Of a DNA stretch of 8,188 nt, positions 6,357 through 8,188 are shown piece by piece. The DNA comes from Collinsella sp. (GTDB lineage: Bacteria > Actinomycetota > Coriobacteriia > Coriobacteriales > Coriobacteriaceae). How positions within the stretch are numbered: the first letter of the stretch is position 1; each line of letters starts with the position of its first letter. A model generated the notes under the pieces. That model was not told the origin of the DNA. It saw nothing but the letters and a program-made list of their open reading frames with translations, and searched no databases. The stretch is from the NCBI GenBank assembly GCA_019419545.1, contig DXZT01000057.1:1-8188 (forward strand), written 5' to 3'. The position numbers and the translations under genes were made by a program.

Positions 6357-6391
6357 GAGTAGCTAATTTGGGACGGGCTTTTTAGCTACTC
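6357..6391. repeat. 10-bp inverted repeat between sortase and MoaE-like genes
   Basis: GAGTAGCTAA (6357-6366) and TTAGCTACTC (6382-6391) are perfectly complementary around a 15-base G/T-rich spacer (6367-6381). It lies 9 bases past the sortase stop codon. No U-run follows it on either strand, so it does not look like a normal terminator. It could be an mRNA processing hairpin, a protein-binding site or a dispersed repeat. Confidence 0.75.
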
Positions 6392-6400
6392 TCAAACAAC

Positions 6401-7405
6401 TTATTCCTCGACCGGCGTGAGCACCATGACGGCGCGCGTGTTGCTCAGCGATAACGAACGACAGGTCACAAGCGTTACGACCTTGGTTGCCGAAGCGGCA
6501 CGATCGGTGGCATCACTCGCCACGGCCGAGGCGCCATCGAGCATCTCGGACAGATAATTCGTCAGCCCGTCGTCGCCCTCAAAGTTGGTCGCGCGCGCCT
6601 TGGCATACGTGTCCTCGACAACTTTGGTCGCCAGTGGTCGCAGCTTATACGTAGCATCCCGTGTGATGTAATACACAAACTCGATGCTATCGAACGTCGC
6701 CTGATCAGTGGTGTCCGAAATCACGTTGAACATCGACCCATCGTTCATATGGTGGCCGTAGATCGTGGTCTGCTGGTCGACCATTCCCGGCGCGGTGTCA
6801 TCGCTATCCAGGAAAATGGCACCGGACGCGTTAGCCGTGCCGTCAAACAGCGTGTTGAGGTATTTGGAGTTGTTGTTGGTCTGCACCACGGGATAGTTGA
6901 TGTTGGTTCCCGGCACGTAAATCCAACCCACAATCTCGGGGTTCGTCTGAGCAAGCGCATCAAAGTCGATAATCGGCACGCCGCTGGCGTCCTTATCGCT
7001 TACATATTGCTTCTCGATTTTCTGATACGAATCGCTCGCCTGCTTATAGCCAATCTGGGCATTAATAAAGATAGCGGCGGCGGCGACAATCAGGCCGATG
7101 CCCACGATGATGAGCAGGATAGGAATGATGGAGCGGCGCTTCTTACGCGGCGGCTCGGTGTAGCTGGACGCCGCGCCACTCGGCTGCCTCGTCGTCCGGG
7201 CCTGTTTCTTTGCCGTGCCATATGACGAAGGGCGATACGCAGCTGGCGTATCCTGGCGGCGATGGGACGTCGGCGTTACAGGACGCGGCGCGCGCGGCTG
7301 CTGAGGAGAGGATGTCCGACCCTGCTGCGCCGCATGGGCAGCACCCGGCTTCGACGGATCGGGAATCTGAGAAGCCTTGAATCGTTTTCCCTGATAATCG
7401 GACAT
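6401..7405 (-). CDS. srtB: Class B sortase (cysteine transpeptidase)
   Basis: This membrane-anchored transpeptidase cleaves a sorting signal in exported proteins and joins them to the cell wall or to pilin partners. The protein has 334 residues. Residues 1-91 form a hydrophilic, basic tail rich in Pro, Gln, Ser and Arg, ending in PRKKRRS. A single membrane helix follows (about 93-115), giving an N-in, C-out topology, then the catalytic domain. Class B features are GWIYVPGTNINYPVVQ (160-175), IYGHHM with His218, TLVTC with Cys315, and Arg324 in NTRAV: a complete His-Cys-Arg triad. AAGGAG sits just before the ATG at 7405, supporting this start. It lies 35 bases after purE on the same strand, so co-transcription is likely. 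No sorting-signal substrate or pilin gene is in the window, so its substrates are unknown. The cytosolic tail is longer than in S. aureus SrtB. Confidence 0.95.
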   Translation of the reverse strand: MSDYQGKRFKASQIPDPSKPGAAHAAQQGRTSSPQQPRAPRPVTPTSHRRQDTPAAYRPSSYGTAKKQARTTRQPSGAASSYTEPPRKKRRSIIPILLIIVGIGLIVAAAAIFINAQIGYKQASDSYQKIEKQYVSDKDASGVPIIDFDALAQTNPEIVGWIYVPGTNINYPVVQTNNNSKYLNTLFDGTANASGAIFLDSDDTAPGMVDQQTTIYGHHMNDGSMFNVISDTTDQATFDSIEFVYYITRDATYKLRPLATKVVEDTYAKARATNFEGDDGLTNYLSEMLDGASAVASDATDRAASATKVVTLVTCRSLSLSNTRAVMVLTPVEE

Positions 7406-7440
7406 GGCTCTCCTTATACTGCGGTGAAACGGCGGAACGC

Positions 7441-7905
7441 TTAGGCGTCAGCCATCTCCTGCTTCATCTTCTCGATAACCTTGCGGTACTCGGGGTCGCA
7501 AGCACCCAGAATCTGCGTGGCATAGATGGCGGCGTTCTTGGCACCGTTGATGGCAACGCAGGCCACGGGCACGCCCGAAGGCATCTGCACCATCGACAGC
7601 AGCGAATCCATACCGCCCAGGTCACTCGTCTTCATAGGCACGCCGATAACCGGCAGCGGCGTAAAGGCAGCCACGACACCACCCAAGTGGGCGGCCTTGC
7701 CGGCGGCGGCGATAATCACTTTGATACCGCGATCGGCGGCAGTCGAAGCCCACTCGTGGACCTTCGCCGGCGTGCGGTGTGCGCTCGCAATGACGAGCTC
7801 ATAGGGCACACCCAGTGCCTCGAGCTCGGCGGTGCAGCCTTCCATAACGCCCAGATCGGACTTGGAACCCATGATGATCCCGACAACCGGCTTTTGATCT
7901 GCCAT
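7441..7905 (-). CDS. purE: 5-(carboxyamino)imidazole ribonucleotide mutase, class I PurE
   Basis: This enzyme converts N5-carboxyaminoimidazole ribonucleotide (made by PurK) to CAIR, the sixth step of IMP synthesis. The protein has 154 residues, close to the family norm. The signatures are GSKSD (13-17), SAHRTP with His43 (41-46), AAGKAAHLGG (67-76), PVIGVP (85-90) and the DSLLSMVQMPSGVPVA segment (100-115), all typical of class I PurE, which forms octamers. GKAAHLGG differs slightly from the commoner GGAAHLPG. I chose the ATG at 7905 because AGGAGGT (7914-7920) lies eight bases upstream; an in-frame TTG at 7911 would be only two bases from it. No purK is present here. It is the first gene of a likely purE-sortase-MoaE-like unit. 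Confidence 0.98.
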   Translation of the reverse strand: MADQKPVVGIIMGSKSDLGVMEGCTAELEALGVPYELVIASAHRTPAKVHEWASTAADRGIKVIIAAAGKAAHLGGVVAAFTPLPVIGVPMKTSDLGGMDSLLSMVQMPSGVPVACVAINGAKNAAIYATQILGACDPEYRKVIEKMKQEMADA

Positions 7906-7913
7906 AAACAAAG

Positions 7914-7920
7914 ACCTCCT
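7914..7920 (-). promoter_or_regulatory. purE: purE ribosome binding site
   Basis: A perfect AGGAGGT on the minus strand lies eight bases before the ATG at 7905. It is the strongest ribosome binding site in the window and fixes the purE start two codons inside the open frame. Confidence 0.9.
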
Positions 7921-7956
7921 GTTGAGAGCGGCGACGCGGCGGATCCGCGACCCTTA

Positions 7957-7974
7957 ACTACTGAGAGTAGTATA
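7957..7974 (-). promoter_or_regulatory. Candidate purE -10 box overlapping an inverted repeat
   Basis: TATACT on the minus strand (7974-7969) is a good -10 match, about 65 bases upstream of purE. The -35 at normal spacing is poor (AAGACC, 7997-7992). The inverted repeat ACTACT-GAG-AGTAGT (7957-7971) overlaps the -10 and the presumed transcription start, so it could be an operator or the first hairpin of the leader. A second leader hairpin is possible: CGCGG and CCGCG flank a 5-base loop (7935-7949). Confidence 0.5.
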
Positions 7975-8000
7975 GCTGCTCCCGTCCCTGCGGTCTTTGT

Positions 8001-8088
8001 GGCGCTTCGCGGGCGGGCCAGGCTTTATCTTCACTCCGGTTGCTTCGCAAAGTCGTTCAGATAAAGTCTGGCCCGCCCGCGAAGCGCC
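8001..8088. repeat. 88-base near-perfect palindrome with 30-base arms
   Basis: Arms 8001-8030 and 8059-8088 are complementary at 29 of 30 positions; the one exception is G-T, a wobble pair in plus-strand RNA. The 28-base loop can form its own small hairpin, TTGC-TTC-GCAA (8040-8050). GGTC (7992-7995) and GACC (8093-8096) may extend the stem beyond a small internal loop. No U-run follows on either strand and I see no target-site duplication. It lies upstream of the purE promoter region. Confidence 0.9.
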
Positions 8089-8139
8089 CTGCGACCTACC
8101 GGGGATTGCTATGACGTACGTTGGCTGAAATAATAATCA

Positions 8140-8164
8140 AAACCACCCCTAAAAGGGGTGGTTT
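8140..8164. terminator. Hairpin terminator, probably bidirectional
   Basis: AAACCACCCCT (8140-8150) pairs perfectly with AGGGGTGGTTT (8154-8164) around a 3-base loop. Read on minus, it runs into TTTTGATTATTATTT, which is U-rich; read on plus, into TTTGCTCTT. It probably ends a minus-strand transcript that enters from beyond the right edge, insulating the purE promoter. Confidence 0.7.
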
Positions 8165-8170
8165 GCTCTT

Positions 8171-8183
8171 AGGGTATAACCCT
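8171..8183. repeat. Short inverted repeat at the right edge
   Basis: AGGGT (8171-8175) and ACCCT (8179-8183) are complementary around ATA. It is five bases from the window end and its context is missing, so no role can be given. Confidence 0.35.
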
Positions 8184-8188
8184 TGGAT

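Noticed and set aside
7906..7911. TTG start of purE two codons upstream
   Set aside because: Only two bases separate it from the AGGAGGT ribosome binding site, too close for initiation; the ATG at 7905 has ideal spacing.

Overview
The window is GC-rich, with tightly packed genes, and looks like chromosomal DNA of a gut actinobacterium of the Coriobacteriia. Collinsella or a close relative is my best guess. This is inferred from protein style, the mix of purine genes with a class B sortase and a galactitol-type PTS protein, and codon use; no marker gene fixes the genus. I see no insertion sequence, CRISPR array, tRNA or rRNA.

Layout, left to right. Positions 73-537 (minus) encode a stand-alone PTS EIIA protein of the GatA type. 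Positions 690-4312 (minus) hold purF, purM and purN, transcribed in that order. They encode steps 1, 5 and 3 of de novo IMP synthesis. purM and purN overlap by 11 bases, and the cluster ends at a good intrinsic terminator (about 614-647). A perfect TATAAT box lies about 40 bases upstream of purF. Positions 4599-5828 (plus, divergent from purF) encode a polytopic membrane protein with a C-terminal CmpB-type 'putative ABC-transporter type IV' domain. A very strong bidirectional terminator (5850-5889) separates it from the convergent genes that follow. Positions 5919-7905 (minus) hold purE, a class B sortase and a divergent MoaE-family protein, in transcription order. purE and the sortase gene are only 35 bases apart, so co-transcription is likely. 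The right end (7912-8188) is non-coding. It carries the purE promoter region, an 88-base near-perfect palindrome with 30-base arms, and a hairpin terminator-like element.

The four purine enzymes (PurF, PurM, PurN, PurE) belong to one pathway but lie in two separate transcription units, and each unit has non-purine neighbours. The sortase would act at the outer face of the membrane, the CmpB-like protein in the membrane, and the PTS protein in the cytosol as a phosphocarrier for a permease encoded elsewhere.

I found no convincing new multi-gene system. The most unusual content is (1) long palindromes in the spacers, at 556-611, 6357-6391 and 8001-8088; (2) a MoaE-family protein without the usual second active-site lysine and with no visible MoaD partner; (3) an extra stretch of about 30 residues inside the glutaminase half of PurF; and (4) a sortase with a 90-residue basic cytosolic tail directly downstream of purE.
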